Positions 17,897 to 26,618 of a DNA stretch of 32,500 bases are shown piece by piece. The notes below the pieces were generated by a model. It ran no database searches. It was not told the DNA's origin and saw only the letters and a list, made by a program, of their open reading frames with translations. Where the stretch lies: the NCBI RefSeq assembly GCF_017873625.1, contig NZ_JAGGKL010000012.1, positions 1 through 32,500 on the forward strand, read 5' to 3'. Origin of the DNA: Methanobacterium petrolearium (lineage in GTDB: Archaea; Methanobacteriota; Methanobacteria; Methanobacteriales; Methanobacteriaceae). The first letter of the stretch is position 1; every line of letters starts with the position of its first letter. The position numbers were made by a program, and so were the translations under genes.

Positions 17897-18925
17897 ATGA
17901 ACATTACAGCAGCACAGGAATTATCCCTGATCATGGACATGCTAACCCAGCTGGGTGTGCCAGATAAAGACGCATCCATAGTTGCCGAAGTCACATTAGA
18001 CGCTGATTTGAAAGGTTTTTCATCCCACGGTCTGGGAAGGTTTCCCCAATATATTAAAGGAATGGCGGCGGGTAATATAAAGCCTAAAAGTGAGATAACT
18101 GTTGAAAAGGATAACCCAGCCACCGCCCTTATCAATGGTAACCATGGATTTGGACATGTAGTTACCTACCGGGCCATGGAAATGGCCATGGAAAAAGCCC
18201 AAAAAACTGGTATTGGTATGATTGGTGTTCACAACTCCAACCACTTCGGAGTGGCTGGTTACTACTCAGACATGGCCATAATGGAGGACCTTGTAGGCAT
18301 AGTCATTGCCAACACCGAACCTGCAGTGGCCCCCATAGGTGGGAAAGAACCCATCCTGGGAACCAATCCCCTGGCAATTGGCATACCTTCTGGCAGCCAC
18401 TATGTGTCTGTGGATATGGCCACCTCTGCATCAGCCCGTGGTAAACTCCTGGAAGCTAAAAGACGTGGAGAATTGATACCTGAAAACGTGGCACTGGATG
18501 CTGAGGGAAACCCAACCATAGACCCCTGCGAAGCACTTAAAGGTTCCATACTACCCTTTGGTGCTCATAAAGGATATGCTCTGGCATTCATGATTGAGAT
18601 AATGGCAGGACCCATGGTGCGTGCGTCTTATGGTAAGGCTGTTACTGGAACAGCCAACCCTGAGGTTGCATGTACCAAAGGAGACCTTATCGCTGCTATA
18701 GATCCATCCAAGTTTGTGGATATGGATGATTTTAAAAGCGAGGTTGATGATTTCATAGGCGAGGTTAAAGCCACACCCAACGTGTTCATTCCTGGAGATA
18801 TGGAGGTCAGGAATGTGAAACGTCATCAGGAAGAAGGTATACCCCTAGATGAGAATCTGGCAATACAGCTTAGGGAAATCACATCAAAATTAGGTATAGA
18901 TGCATCTGATATTATCGGTAAATAA
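17897..18925 (+). CDS. comC: L-sulfolactate / malate dehydrogenase family protein, probably ComC
   Basis: NAD(P)-dependent 2-hydroxycarboxylate dehydrogenase of the LDH2/MDH2 superfamily. Visible family features are FSSHGLGRFPQYI (substrate-binding His44/Arg48), HNSNHFGVAGYY with the catalytic His116, EPILGTNPLAIGIPS, and the LPFGAHKGYALAFMIEI loop. In methanogens ComC oxidises sulfolactate to sulfopyruvate for coenzyme M synthesis; the nearby comD and comE support this over a pure malate enzyme. The start is ATG 17897, after GGAAGGTGA (17881-17889), giving 342 residues; the open frame continues upstream into purM but that part is not used. Substrate specificity cannot be proven from sequence. 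Confidence 0.88.
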   Translation: MNITAAQELSLIMDMLTQLGVPDKDASIVAEVTLDADLKGFSSHGLGRFPQYIKGMAAGNIKPKSEITVEKDNPATALINGNHGFGHVVTYRAMEMAMEKAQKTGIGMIGVHNSNHFGVAGYYSDMAIMEDLVGIVIANTEPAVAPIGGKEPILGTNPLAIGIPSGSHYVSVDMATSASARGKLLEAKRRGELIPENVALDAEGNPTIDPCEALKGSILPFGAHKGYALAFMIEIMAGPMVRASYGKAVTGTANPEVACTKGDLIAAIDPSKFVDMDDFKSEVDDFIGEVKATPNVFIPGDMEVRNVKRHQEEGIPLDENLAIQLREITSKLGIDASDIIGK

Positions 18926-19223
18926 TCTAAGAACAGATTCAGCCATTATACTGGGTGAATAAAATAATATGAGAATTGTTGAAGTTGATAATGGAATAAA
19001 GTCTTATAATGGGATTAACCGTTCATGGATATTAGTCAGGCAATTTTTGATGGTTTGCTGCAAATGAACTGGATTTTAGGTGTAGACCAATATTATATCC
19101 TGTTAGAAAATATAATTACTTAAACTATTCCTTTTTTTGATTAGTTTTGTATAGAACTTATTCACCCATCTTTACTCTTTTTACCTAATTAAAATCTCCA
19201 AAAAGTTATTCATTCTTATCAAA
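18926..19223. other. Gap between convergent comC and FUSC genes
   Basis: Just under 300 bases, AT-rich, between genes reading toward each other. No open frame with a ribosome site, no RNA gene and no strong hairpin was seen. The T-rich runs near 19120-19175 may serve as 3' ends. Confidence 0.5.
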
Positions 19224-21212
19224 TCAGATTATGTCTTTATATTTTCCAAAAATACCCTCATCTGAACCAGAACGTACTAATTCCTGGAGTAACCCCATAT
19301 CAGATATCACCCAATCCACATACTGATCTAAATCTTTCCGAACATATGATGTTTCATTCAAATGAGAAGAATCCAAATAAGTTTTACTAGGTTTAACATC
19401 ATTTTCTACCGATCTTGCCAAGTCATCCATAATCGATGTCAATGGTTGATTATCAATGGGAACATTTTTTACCAGTTTTTTCTCTTGTAATGCACCTAAT
19501 ACCGATATATCAGCAAATAACTTGTGATTAACAGCTATCATACTCTCATAGGCGTGTATATCATTACTTATGTCAGTGAAAAAATCCTGAAGCTTTCCAA
19601 TAGCAGCTTCTAAATTATTTTCCTGTAATAAATAGTTGTTAAATTGTTGAACCGCTTTTTGGTGGTTGTAATTTTCCGGAGGTACTATTACAGTTTTCAT
19701 GTACTCCTGATTAGCTTTGATGGTACTTGCAAGTAGACCCGGCAGATCCATGGTAACCCGGCTTGGCAAAATAACGTAAGCACAGATGATGGCTATTATG
19801 GCCCCTAAAGTTATATCGATTATCCTGGCCAGGGAGTTTTCAAATACTGTTCCAGTGGGCCAGATCAATACCGTGAATACGGTAAGGGCCATTACTGAAG
19901 GTCCAACGTAGTTGGGTAACCATGCCAGTGCTAAGAAAATCATGATAAGGGCAAATATCAACAGTATCTGATGTGGGAAGAAAAACGCCAGGATAATGGC
20001 TATGATGATAGCCAGTAAATTATACAAAACCCTCACCACCATACTATTGATTGTGCTGGTTACATCTGGCCTTATTACAATCAAAATACCCATGGTCACC
20101 CAGATAACATCCCGGCCATGAGTAAGATGAACTAATAAAAGACCTACAGTCATTGCCAGAGCAAAACGTACTGCATGTCGCATGTAAATATTTTTAAGAT
20201 TGAAATTAGCCTTAAAAACATCTTTAAAGGATGTTTTAGATGTGGATATTTTTAACTTTTCTCCGGATATTTCATTTGACAAAAGTTCGGCAGATCTTTT
20301 AAGAATCTCCACCATCTGATAACCGACACCCAAAAAAGCATTGATATCTTTTTCACCAGAATTTACAGTTGTCTTCTTTAAACTTGAAATATCTTCATTT
20401 AAATTATCAAGATTAACCTCTTTTTTACCTTTAATTATTGCTTCACCTATCTCTAAACCTGTTTTATTTATAGTTTCCAGGTATTCTTTAAATTTACCCT
20501 GATATTCATCAGATATTCGAGAGTAGAGTAATTTACTGTACTCCCGAAAACCGGATAAATAGGTTCCGAATCTAAAAAGTTCATAGTCAGTGGAATCCAG
20601 TGGGACCCCTGAAAGTGCATGTAGGTTTGTTAATACAGCCTGTAAAGAACTTTGAGGAATAAACCCTACTGCCACCCTATTACGCAGATCCTGTTTCATT
20701 TTCCATAAACGTGGTATAAACAGGATTGAAGCAACTAAAAAGGCCAGTAAACAGTAATAAATATAGTCCATGGCGGTAGATTTATCATTGACCACTATCA
20801 CCGCAATGAAGTACATGACGAATATTATGTAACCAAAAAATCCAATTGATTTCCCGAAGATATACAGAGAAATACAGGAAAAGGCCCAGATAACTGTGAT
20901 TAATATGAAAAGCAGATCACTGCTTGATCCTAAAGAGACACTGGTAAAAGCTAACATTGCCATGATAAATCCAATAAAAGTCAGAGGAGCCACCTTTCTA
21001 ACTGGGAGGTTAATATCTATTATCCTGGTTATCACGATGGTGACGAGGGCAACCACAGAAAAACCATTGTCCCAGCCTAAAAATCTAGCTATTAAAACAG
21101 CTAAAGCCATCAAAAGAAAGGATTTTACCGCCGTTGCCCACAATGGTTTACCAGTAGGTCTGATAAGTACCTTCAATCTTTCAAATTTGCTCTTCTTCTG
21201 TGGTTTGGTCAC
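19224..21212 (-). CDS. FUSC-family membrane protein (aromatic acid exporter-like)
   Basis: A 662-residue integral membrane protein. A first block of hydrophobic segments spans about 28-168. A soluble, helical cytoplasmic stretch follows (about 175-345), then a second membrane block (about 347-483) and a soluble tail. The second block contains VIWVTMGILIVIRPDVTSTI, which matches the conserved core of the FUSC family (bacterial YccS and aromatic acid exporters such as AaeB). Two membrane halves each followed by a soluble part is the usual FUSC layout. GTG at 21212 follows GGTGGGGG. The substrate is unknown. It lies on the opposite strand between comC and comD and is probably unrelated to coenzyme M. 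Confidence 0.82.
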   Translation of the reverse strand: MTKPQKKSKFERLKVLIRPTGKPLWATAVKSFLLMALAVLIARFLGWDNGFSVVALVTIVITRIIDINLPVRKVAPLTFIGFIMAMLAFTSVSLGSSSDLLFILITVIWAFSCISLYIFGKSIGFFGYIIFVMYFIAVIVVNDKSTAMDYIYYCLLAFLVASILFIPRLWKMKQDLRNRVAVGFIPQSSLQAVLTNLHALSGVPLDSTDYELFRFGTYLSGFREYSKLLYSRISDEYQGKFKEYLETINKTGLEIGEAIIKGKKEVNLDNLNEDISSLKKTTVNSGEKDINAFLGVGYQMVEILKRSAELLSNEISGEKLKISTSKTSFKDVFKANFNLKNIYMRHAVRFALAMTVGLLLVHLTHGRDVIWVTMGILIVIRPDVTSTINSMVVRVLYNLLAIIIAIILAFFFPHQILLIFALIMIFLALAWLPNYVGPSVMALTVFTVLIWPTGTVFENSLARIIDITLGAIIAIICAYVILPSRVTMDLPGLLASTIKANQEYMKTVIVPPENYNHQKAVQQFNNYLLQENNLEAAIGKLQDFFTDISNDIHAYESMIAVNHKLFADISVLGALQEKKLVKNVPIDNQPLTSIMDDLARSVENDVKPSKTYLDSSHLNETSYVRKDLDQYVDWVISDMGLLQELVRSGSDEGIFGKYKDII

Positions 21213-21378
21213 TATTAATCCCCCACCTAATTAGAATACTGATAATAATTTTTTTATTCCTTTGGTTATAAAATTAACGTGCAAATTTAGGTAGGATTGT
21301 AATATGGTTTCATCAAGTTTATTAGAATAGTTCAATAAAGATTTGATAGATAACAAAATTTCATAAAAGTGTTTAAAA

Positions 21379-21870
21379 ATGGACAGTAGCAAAGCAGTCT
21401 ATCAGGGACTTAAAAAGGCAGGGATCGATTTTGTGGTGAGCATGCCCTGTGTGAACCTGGGAAAACTCCTGGAGATGGTTGACTGTGACCCTGATATCAT
21501 CCATGTTCCGGTGACCCGGGAAGAGGAGGGTTTTGGTATTGCAGCCGGGGCCTACATGGGGGGCAGGCGGCCGGCCATGCTAATGCAGAATTCTGGACTG
21601 GGAAACTCGGTGAATGTACTGGCATCCCTGTACAGCCTTTACAAGTTACCTATTCTTATGATTATGAGTCACCGGGGTACTGAAGGTGAACCTATATGTG
21701 CACAGGTACCCATGGGAGAAGCCACCCCTAAACTCCTGGATGCACTAGAAATCGCATACATCCATCCTCAAACTCCTGAGGAAGCCCTTAAAGTTATACC
21801 TGAGTCGTGGCTCCTGTCAGAGCTCGGGGGTGCGCCTCTGGGAATATTACTGGACATCAGTTTCTGGTAA
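21379..21870 (+). CDS. comD: Sulfopyruvate decarboxylase, alpha subunit
   Basis: Together with ComE, this thiamine-diphosphate enzyme decarboxylates sulfopyruvate to sulfoacetaldehyde in coenzyme M biosynthesis. The 163-residue product is the pyrimidine-binding half of a ThDP enzyme: GIDFVVSMPCVNLGKLLEM, VPVTREEEGFGIAAGAYMGG with the conserved glutamate that activates ThDP, QNSGLGNSVNVLASLYSLY and the MSHRGTEGEP loop. The ATG at 21379 has only a weak ribosome site, so initiation may be inefficient or depend on a leader feature not seen. It is followed after 72 bases by comE. Confidence 0.94.
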   Translation: MDSSKAVYQGLKKAGIDFVVSMPCVNLGKLLEMVDCDPDIIHVPVTREEEGFGIAAGAYMGGRRPAMLMQNSGLGNSVNVLASLYSLYKLPILMIMSHRGTEGEPICAQVPMGEATPKLLDALEIAYIHPQTPEEALKVIPESWLLSELGGAPLGILLDISFW

Positions 21871-21942
21871 ATAGGATTAAACGTAACAGATAAAGATGGA
21901 ATGAAAATCAATTAAAAAGGAATCAGAGAGGAGACATATATA

Positions 21943-22533
21943 ATGGAAAAGATCAAAGCCCTGGAACAGATTGCAAACCAACTAGAAGAGGAACTGGTGA
22001 TCTGTAACATTGGATTTCCCTCCAGGGAGCTTTATAGTGTGAAAGACTCCCCCACACATTTCTACATGCTGGGATCAATGGGAATGGCTTCCTCCATTGG
22101 CCTGGGACTGGCCATGTCCCAGGAAGAAAAAGGAAACGGAAAAAGAGAAGGAGAAGGAGGAAGAAAAGTGGTGGTCTTTGATGGTGATGGGTCCGTCCTG
22201 ATGAACCTGGGCAGCCTGGTAACCATTGCCAACCAGAAACCCAAAAATTTCATCCTGGTGGTGCTGGATAACGAATGTTACGGCAGTACTGGCAGCCAGT
22301 GCACCTACGCATCCACAACTGACCTTAAAAAGGTGGCTGAAAGTGTGGGATTCCAGAACACATTCTTATTTGCAGAATCCGAAGATAAAATTGATTTTAC
22401 ACAAGTCCTGGAAACAGAAGGCCCAGTTTTTGTCCATGTCAAGGTCAAACCAGGCAATGCAGATGTTCCCATAATTCCCCTGGAGCCTGAAGAGATTAAG
22501 GAACGGTTTATGGGGGAAGTTCAGCGAGTATAA
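21943..22533 (+). CDS. comE: Sulfopyruvate decarboxylase, beta subunit
   Basis: Diphosphate-binding half of the ThDP enzyme, 196 residues. The ThDP motif runs from GDGS (81-84) to Asn110 in VVLDNECYGSTG, and the HFYMLGSMGMASSIGLGLA block precedes it. Between that helix and the strand KVVVFDGDGS is a low-complexity Lys/Glu/Gly/Arg insert of about 14 residues (61-74), encoded by an almost pure purine tract. It probably forms a surface loop. GAGGAGA precedes the ATG. It pairs with ComD in a mixed oligomer. Confidence 0.94.
   Translation: MEKIKALEQIANQLEEELVICNIGFPSRELYSVKDSPTHFYMLGSMGMASSIGLGLAMSQEEKGNGKREGEGGRKVVVFDGDGSVLMNLGSLVTIANQKPKNFILVVLDNECYGSTGSQCTYASTTDLKKVAESVGFQNTFLFAESEDKIDFTQVLETEGPVFVHVKVKPGNADVPIIPLEPEEIKERFMGEVQRV
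22121..22168 (+). repeat. Polypurine tract inside comE
   Basis: Forty-eight consecutive bases contain a single pyrimidine (C at 22137) on the coding strand. It encodes the Lys/Glu/Gly-rich insert of ComE and has the look of slippage expansion. Confidence 0.7.
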
Positions 22534-22717
22534 AAATTAAAATAAAATTATACAAGTTGAATTAAATAAAAAAGAGTGATTTATGCTTATTTATAATTAT
22601 CATCATTTGTCACCCAATTATAAATATTAAAAAAGGATTTTTACTTCTCACACACTCTTAAACTCTTATTTTAAAGAACAAAACCAGATATAGTAAATGA
22701 TATGTGGGTGATAAACT

Positions 22718-22798
22718 ATGCAAGAGAAGAATATCTTCCAGGACATGAACAAAGAGGAAGCCGAGGAATATATCAAGGAATGTTTAGGCAATTTTTAG
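22718..22798 (+). CDS. Micro-ORF of 26 codons, possibly frameshifted
   Basis: ATG at 22718 is preceded by GGGTGAT, a strong archaeal ribosome site, and opens a 26-codon frame, NKEEAEEYIKECLGNF being its end, acidic and probably helical. It stops at TAG just after a run of five T. If the run had one more T, the frame would continue as LEGTEKE to a TAA at 22816-22818. That suggests either a real tiny protein or a recently broken, slightly longer one. A hairpin follows at 22826. No family is recognised. Confidence 0.45.
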   Translation: MQEKNIFQDMNKEEAEEYIKECLGNF

Positions 22799-22825
22799 AA
22801 GGCACAGAAAAAGAGTAAATAGTGC

Positions 22826-22861
22826 AATTTTGGGGGTTCACCATGTTGATCCCTCAAAATT
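22826..22861 (+). terminator. Hairpin downstream of the micro-ORF
   Basis: AATTTTGGGGG (22826-22836) pairs with CCCTCAAAATT (22851-22861) in an 11-base stem with one G-T pair and a 14-base loop. T-rich sequence follows, including a six-T run near 22887. It supports a short separate transcript for the micro-ORF. Confidence 0.5.
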
Positions 22862-22974
22862 TAATTTAAAATTTAATAGGTCTCGTTTTTTCTAGTTTGA
22901 ATAGTAATATTTACATGGTGTTTTTTATATTTAAAAAAAATATACTATAACAAGAAATTGATGGGGGTTTTTAG

Positions 22975-24027
22975 TTGGTTGAGTTGAATGATCTATCTTC
23001 TATTATAAAAGAACAAGTAAAGCATATTGAAACGGAAGAAGCTACAAAAACAGCATTGATTCTGCCTTTTCTTCAAGCATTAGGTTATAATATTTTTGAT
23101 CCTACTGAAGTTATACCTGAGTTCATATCTGATGTGGGGGCCAAACAGCGTGAAAAAGTTGATTATGCTTTGATGGTTGATGGAAAACCTATGATTCTTA
23201 TAGAATGCAAATCTCATGATGTTGATATTGATAAAATCGGTGTTGATCAACTTGTAAGATATTTCATACTAACCGAGGCTCGTTTTGGTGTTTTAACTAA
23301 TGGAATCATTTACAAATTCTATACGGACAGCGAAAAAGCTAACGTTATGGATCCTAAACCATTCCTAGAAGTTGACATGCGAAAATTAACAGACGCAACC
23401 ACCAAGGAACTTGAAAAATTCTCTAAAAATTCATTCAACGTTGACAAAATCTTAAACCGTGTAAACGAGTTAAAATACAATTTAGAGATTAAAAAAATCT
23501 TTGAAAACGACTTAGAATATCCTTCTGATGATTTTATCAGATACTTTGCAAGACAAGTTTATGGTGGAGTGATAACTGCAAATATTAAAAAACAATTCTC
23601 ACCCATCGTGAAGAATGCTTTAAACCAATACATAAACGACCACACAAATGAACTACTAAAAACAACTTTAGATAGGCATTCTGATGAAAGTAAAGGTTTA
23701 GTGCCAGAGAAGGAAGAAAAAGAAAGTAGAATCATCACTACTGAAGAAGAAATAGAAGGCTTCTATATTGTCAGGGCCATACTATCTGAAATAATAGACA
23801 TCGACAGAGTGGCAATGCGTGATAAAATCAGTTACTGTGGAATACTATTAGACGATAACAACCGCAAACCCATCTGCAGGTTTAATTTTAAAGAATATAA
23901 TAAAATCGTCACAATACTTGATGATGACCGTAACGAAGAAAGAATCGCAATCAACTCTGTAGGGGAACTGTACGGTATTTCAGACAAATTAAAAGCCAGA
24001 GTGTTCTCCATGGAGCGGAAAAAATAA
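22975..24027 (+). CDS. Solitary HsdR-N / PD-(D/E)XK domain protein (COG4748-like)
   Basis: A 350-residue soluble protein whose amino part (about 10-150) matches the N-terminal nuclease domain of type I restriction subunits. Visible features are ALILPFLQALGYNIFDP, the catalytic Asp63 in KVDYALMVDG, and ILIECKS with Glu77 and Lys79, forming PD-(D/E)XK. FGVLTNGIIYKFYTD follows. The rest (about 150-350) is helical and then a small alpha/beta domain; no helicase motor, methylase or specificity gene is present. Such stand-alone proteins are widespread and uncharacterised. TTG at 22975 follows GGGGG at a suitable distance. The DNA is clearly more AT-rich than comE, hinting at transfer. Function unknown, possibly defence. 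Confidence 0.8.
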   Translation: MVELNDLSSIIKEQVKHIETEEATKTALILPFLQALGYNIFDPTEVIPEFISDVGAKQREKVDYALMVDGKPMILIECKSHDVDIDKIGVDQLVRYFILTEARFGVLTNGIIYKFYTDSEKANVMDPKPFLEVDMRKLTDATTKELEKFSKNSFNVDKILNRVNELKYNLEIKKIFENDLEYPSDDFIRYFARQVYGGVITANIKKQFSPIVKNALNQYINDHTNELLKTTLDRHSDESKGLVPEKEEKESRIITTEEEIEGFYIVRAILSEIIDIDRVAMRDKISYCGILLDDNNRKPICRFNFKEYNKIVTILDDDRNEERIAINSVGELYGISDKLKARVFSMERKK

Positions 24028-24098
24028 ATCTTCAACAGTTTTTAATTTTTCCAACTCATACTTTCTTTTTAATAACCTTATGTTGGGTGGGGAATGTA

Positions 24099-24827
24099 AT
24101 GAAGGAAAGAATAAGCGAATTAATTGAAGGAACTATTTTAATTTTAATTATAGTAGATATTGTTCTACTTACTTCTTTGTTTTTCGTTAATGTAAGCCCT
24201 CAAATTTACAACTTAATAGTTTATTTCGATTTAATTGTTGTTTTAATTTTAATTCCAGAATTTTTATATCGTTTATGGAAATCTCCAGACAAAAAACAGT
24301 TCCTCCGTGAAAATTGGACTGATATACTAGGGATGATTCCAGAAATTCTAGTAGGACCCATCAGCACAATCTTCAGATATTTCCGACTAATACGACTAGT
24401 AAAGATTTTTGGTCTTTTCAAGAAAGAAATTAGACAGTTTATTAATATTTTGCATAAAACAGGAATTGATCGAGGAATATTAATTGTTTTCCTAATATTA
24501 GTGGTAAGTGCTACATTGTTATTCTTTTTTGAATTTGGAATCAATGAAAATATAAACAGCTTTGACGACGCCTTCTGGTATTTGTTAGTGACAATAACAA
24601 CAGTTGGTTATGGAGATATATATCCCATCACAATACAAGGCCGCGTGATTGGTTTTGTAATAATGGTCACTGGAATAGGTTTTGTAAGTTTTATAACAGC
24701 AGCAATTACTTCAAGATTTGTTAAAAGCACAGAACATAAAGAATTCAATGAAGTTAGTGAAAAATTAGATAAAATACAATCCGAATTAAATGAATTAAAA
24801 GAAATTATTAAAAAAATAAATAATTAA
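24099..24827 (+). CDS. Voltage-sensor-type potassium channel
   Basis: A 242-residue six-segment channel subunit. S1 (about 12-30), S2 (37-58), S3 (73-88), S4 with regularly spaced Arg93, Arg96, Arg99 and Lys102 (a voltage-sensor pattern), S5 (123-146), a pore with the selectivity filter TVGYGD (168-173), S6 (181-204), and a lysine/glutamate-rich coiled-coil tail for assembly (about 214-242). This is the Kch/KvAP-type layout. The start is ATG 24099, six bases after GGTGGGG; a GTG at 24087 lies inside that site. One line counted by eye (24121-24180) has 12 G or C of 60, far below the core genes. It follows the nuclease-domain gene by 71 bases. Confidence 0.9.
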   Translation: MKERISELIEGTILILIIVDIVLLTSLFFVNVSPQIYNLIVYFDLIVVLILIPEFLYRLWKSPDKKQFLRENWTDILGMIPEILVGPISTIFRYFRLIRLVKIFGLFKKEIRQFINILHKTGIDRGILIVFLILVVSATLLFFFEFGINENINSFDDAFWYLLVTITTVGYGDIYPITIQGRVIGFVIMVTGIGFVSFITAAITSRFVKSTEHKEFNEVSEKLDKIQSELNELKEIIKKINN

Positions 24828-24938
24828 ATGGTAATAATTCAAAAAAGTGAACTTAGCAAGAATATTGCCTTGTCATTTATTTATCCTAATGCATCAAACG
24901 ATCCATATTTGAATACACCACTAAACTGGGTTCAAATC

Positions 24939-25862
24939 ATGAAACATGTAATTCAGGTTCAAAATCTGACAAAAAGGTATGGGAAACTCACAGCAGTTGA
25001 CCATATTAACTTTGAGGTTGAGAGAGGGGAGATATTCGGATTTTTGGGTCCTAACGGTGCTGGGAAAACCACCACCCTAAGGATGTTAACCGGTATCATT
25101 CAACCTGATGAAGGAGTAGCAAATATTTTAGGATTCAACATTCAAAAGGAACCTCTAAAAGCAAAACAGAATATAGGAGTGGTTCCTGAGACATCCAATG
25201 CTTATGTTGACCTTTCTGCCTGGCAAAATATGATGTTAATGTCCGAACTCTATGGAATCCCCAGAAAAAAGGCCGAAGAAAGGGCTAAAAGTCTTTTAGA
25301 AAGGTTAAATCTTTATCACCGCAAAGATGATAAGGTCAAGGGATTTTCCAAGGGCATGAAACAAAGACTGATCCTCTGCATGGCTCTGGTGAATGATCCC
25401 ATCTTAGTCTTTCTGGATGAACCCACCTCTGGCCTTGATGTTGCCAGCAGACAGTTAATCCGGGAAATTCTTCAGAAATTTCCAGATCAGGGAAAAACAA
25501 TCTTTTTAACCACACATAACATGAATGAAGCCAACCATCTCTGTGACAGAGTGGCCATCATCAACCAGGGCAAAATTGCAGCCATTGATCGTCCTGAAAA
25601 GCTTAAAAAGACTGTTAAGAAGCTGAAATCCGTTGAGGTGAGCTTTGACAGGACTGTAGATATTCAGAGTTTATCAGAGATATCCCACATCAAGGAACTG
25701 AAAAAAGAAGGAGATAAATTCATAGTATACACTGATAATGTCAACGGCCTGATTCATTCCCTCACCAATTTCGCGGGTTTAAATGGGTTGAAGATAGTGA
25801 CTTTAAACACACGGGATCCTTCCCTGGAAGAAGTTTTCGTAGAACTAACAGGTGAGGCTTAA
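24939..25862 (+). CDS. ABC transporter ATP-binding protein
   Basis: ATPase subunit of an ABC-2 type exporter (drug or lipid family), 307 residues from the chosen ATG. Walker A GPNGAGKTT (37-45), Q-loop region VVPETSNAYVDLSAWQ, signature FSKGMKQR, Walker B ILVFLDEPTSGLD and H-loop TTHNM are all present, followed by a carboxy-terminal domain of about 80 residues. The frame stays open back to an ATG at 24828, right at the channel gene's stop, but that extra 37-residue stretch does not look like the family and the conserved part begins at KHVIQVQNLTKRYG. Neither start has a strong ribosome site. The last base of the stop is followed directly by the permease ATG. Confidence 0.93.
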   Translation: MKHVIQVQNLTKRYGKLTAVDHINFEVERGEIFGFLGPNGAGKTTTLRMLTGIIQPDEGVANILGFNIQKEPLKAKQNIGVVPETSNAYVDLSAWQNMMLMSELYGIPRKKAEERAKSLLERLNLYHRKDDKVKGFSKGMKQRLILCMALVNDPILVFLDEPTSGLDVASRQLIREILQKFPDQGKTIFLTTHNMNEANHLCDRVAIINQGKIAAIDRPEKLKKTVKKLKSVEVSFDRTVDIQSLSEISHIKELKKEGDKFIVYTDNVNGLIHSLTNFAGLNGLKIVTLNTRDPSLEEVFVELTGEA

Positions 25863-26618
25863 ATGCAGATAAACCAATTTCTGGATCAGTTCAAACGTTC
25901 CCTGGGAGTTATGAAAAAAGATATCCGGATATACTATTTAAAGGGGCCAGTGGTTATATTCGGATTTTTAATGCCACTATTCCTGTTTTTAGCCTTTTTC
26001 ATTGGTAGCAGAGATTTATCCATTGATTTTCTAATATCAGGTTTAATAACCATGACGGTATTTTTCACTGCCACTGCTGTTTCTCCGGTGATCGCACCCT
26101 GGGAAGCTCAGGTGCAAACCCTGGAAAGATTAATATCAGCCCCTATCTCCATCACAACACTCATTTTTGGTGACATGCTGGCATCTTTTATATTTGGAAT
26201 TATAATCCCCATCTTACCCATTGCCATAAGTTTAGCCATGGGTGTGAATATAATCCAGCCCATCATCCTTTTATTAGGGATACTTCTGGCTACTGCCTGT
26301 TTTTCATCCTTTGGTTTGATATTATCTTCACCACCAGCTAATGCACCTTCCAATGTCATGATGATCTCATCCCTGGTCCGTTTTCCCCTGGTATTTCTCA
26401 GCGGTATATTCATACCCATAGAACAAATGCCATATTGGGGGAAGATAATAGCCTCATTTTTTCCTTTAACCTACCTCGCAGATCTAACCAGATATTCTAT
26501 AAACGGGGCGAATTACTACCCAATTCAAGTAGATTTCGTAGTCATCATATTTTTTACGATTCTGTTCTTCTTTTTAGCAGTTCAACTGCATAAAAGAACA
26601 ATATACAAAAGAATATAA
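25863..26618 (+). CDS. ABC-2 type permease
   Basis: A 251-residue membrane partner of the preceding ATPase, starting immediately after its stop. Six hydrophobic segments are visible: near 27-45, 55-75, 98-120, 128-150, 165-187 and 223-242. An amphipathic amino end precedes them, and the PWEAQVQTLERLISAPIS coupling-type loop lies after the second. The LVRFPLVFLSGIFIPIEQMP segment is typical of ABC-2 permeases. The exported substrate is unknown. Confidence 0.92.
   Translation: MQINQFLDQFKRSLGVMKKDIRIYYLKGPVVIFGFLMPLFLFLAFFIGSRDLSIDFLISGLITMTVFFTATAVSPVIAPWEAQVQTLERLISAPISITTLIFGDMLASFIFGIIIPILPIAISLAMGVNIIQPIILLLGILLATACFSSFGLILSSPPANAPSNVMMISSLVRFPLVFLSGIFIPIEQMPYWGKIIASFFPLTYLADLTRYSINGANYYPIQVDFVVIIFFTILFFFLAVQLHKRTIYKRI

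Larger units (their letters stand above)
22534..22974. other. AT-rich stretch with micro-ORF and hairpin
   Basis: The 441 bases between comE and the HsdR-N-type gene contain no large gene. They hold one micro-ORF with a good ribosome site and one stable hairpin, listed separately. The rest is very AT-rich, with several TATA-like words (for example near 22618 and 22665). Confidence 0.6.

Noticed and set aside
18969..19067. Short forward frame of about 32 codons in the comC-FUSC gap.
   Set aside because: No ribosome site before the ATG, an unremarkable composition and no recognisable motif.
22571..22627. Fifteen-codon frame after GAGTGATTT downstream of comE.
   Set aside because: Too short and too AT-driven to separate from chance, and it has no downstream structure of its own.
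22975..24027. Calling the HsdR-N-type gene a type I restriction system.
   Set aside because: There is no helicase motor in the protein and no hsdM or hsdS gene beside it. Only the nuclease-like domain is supported.
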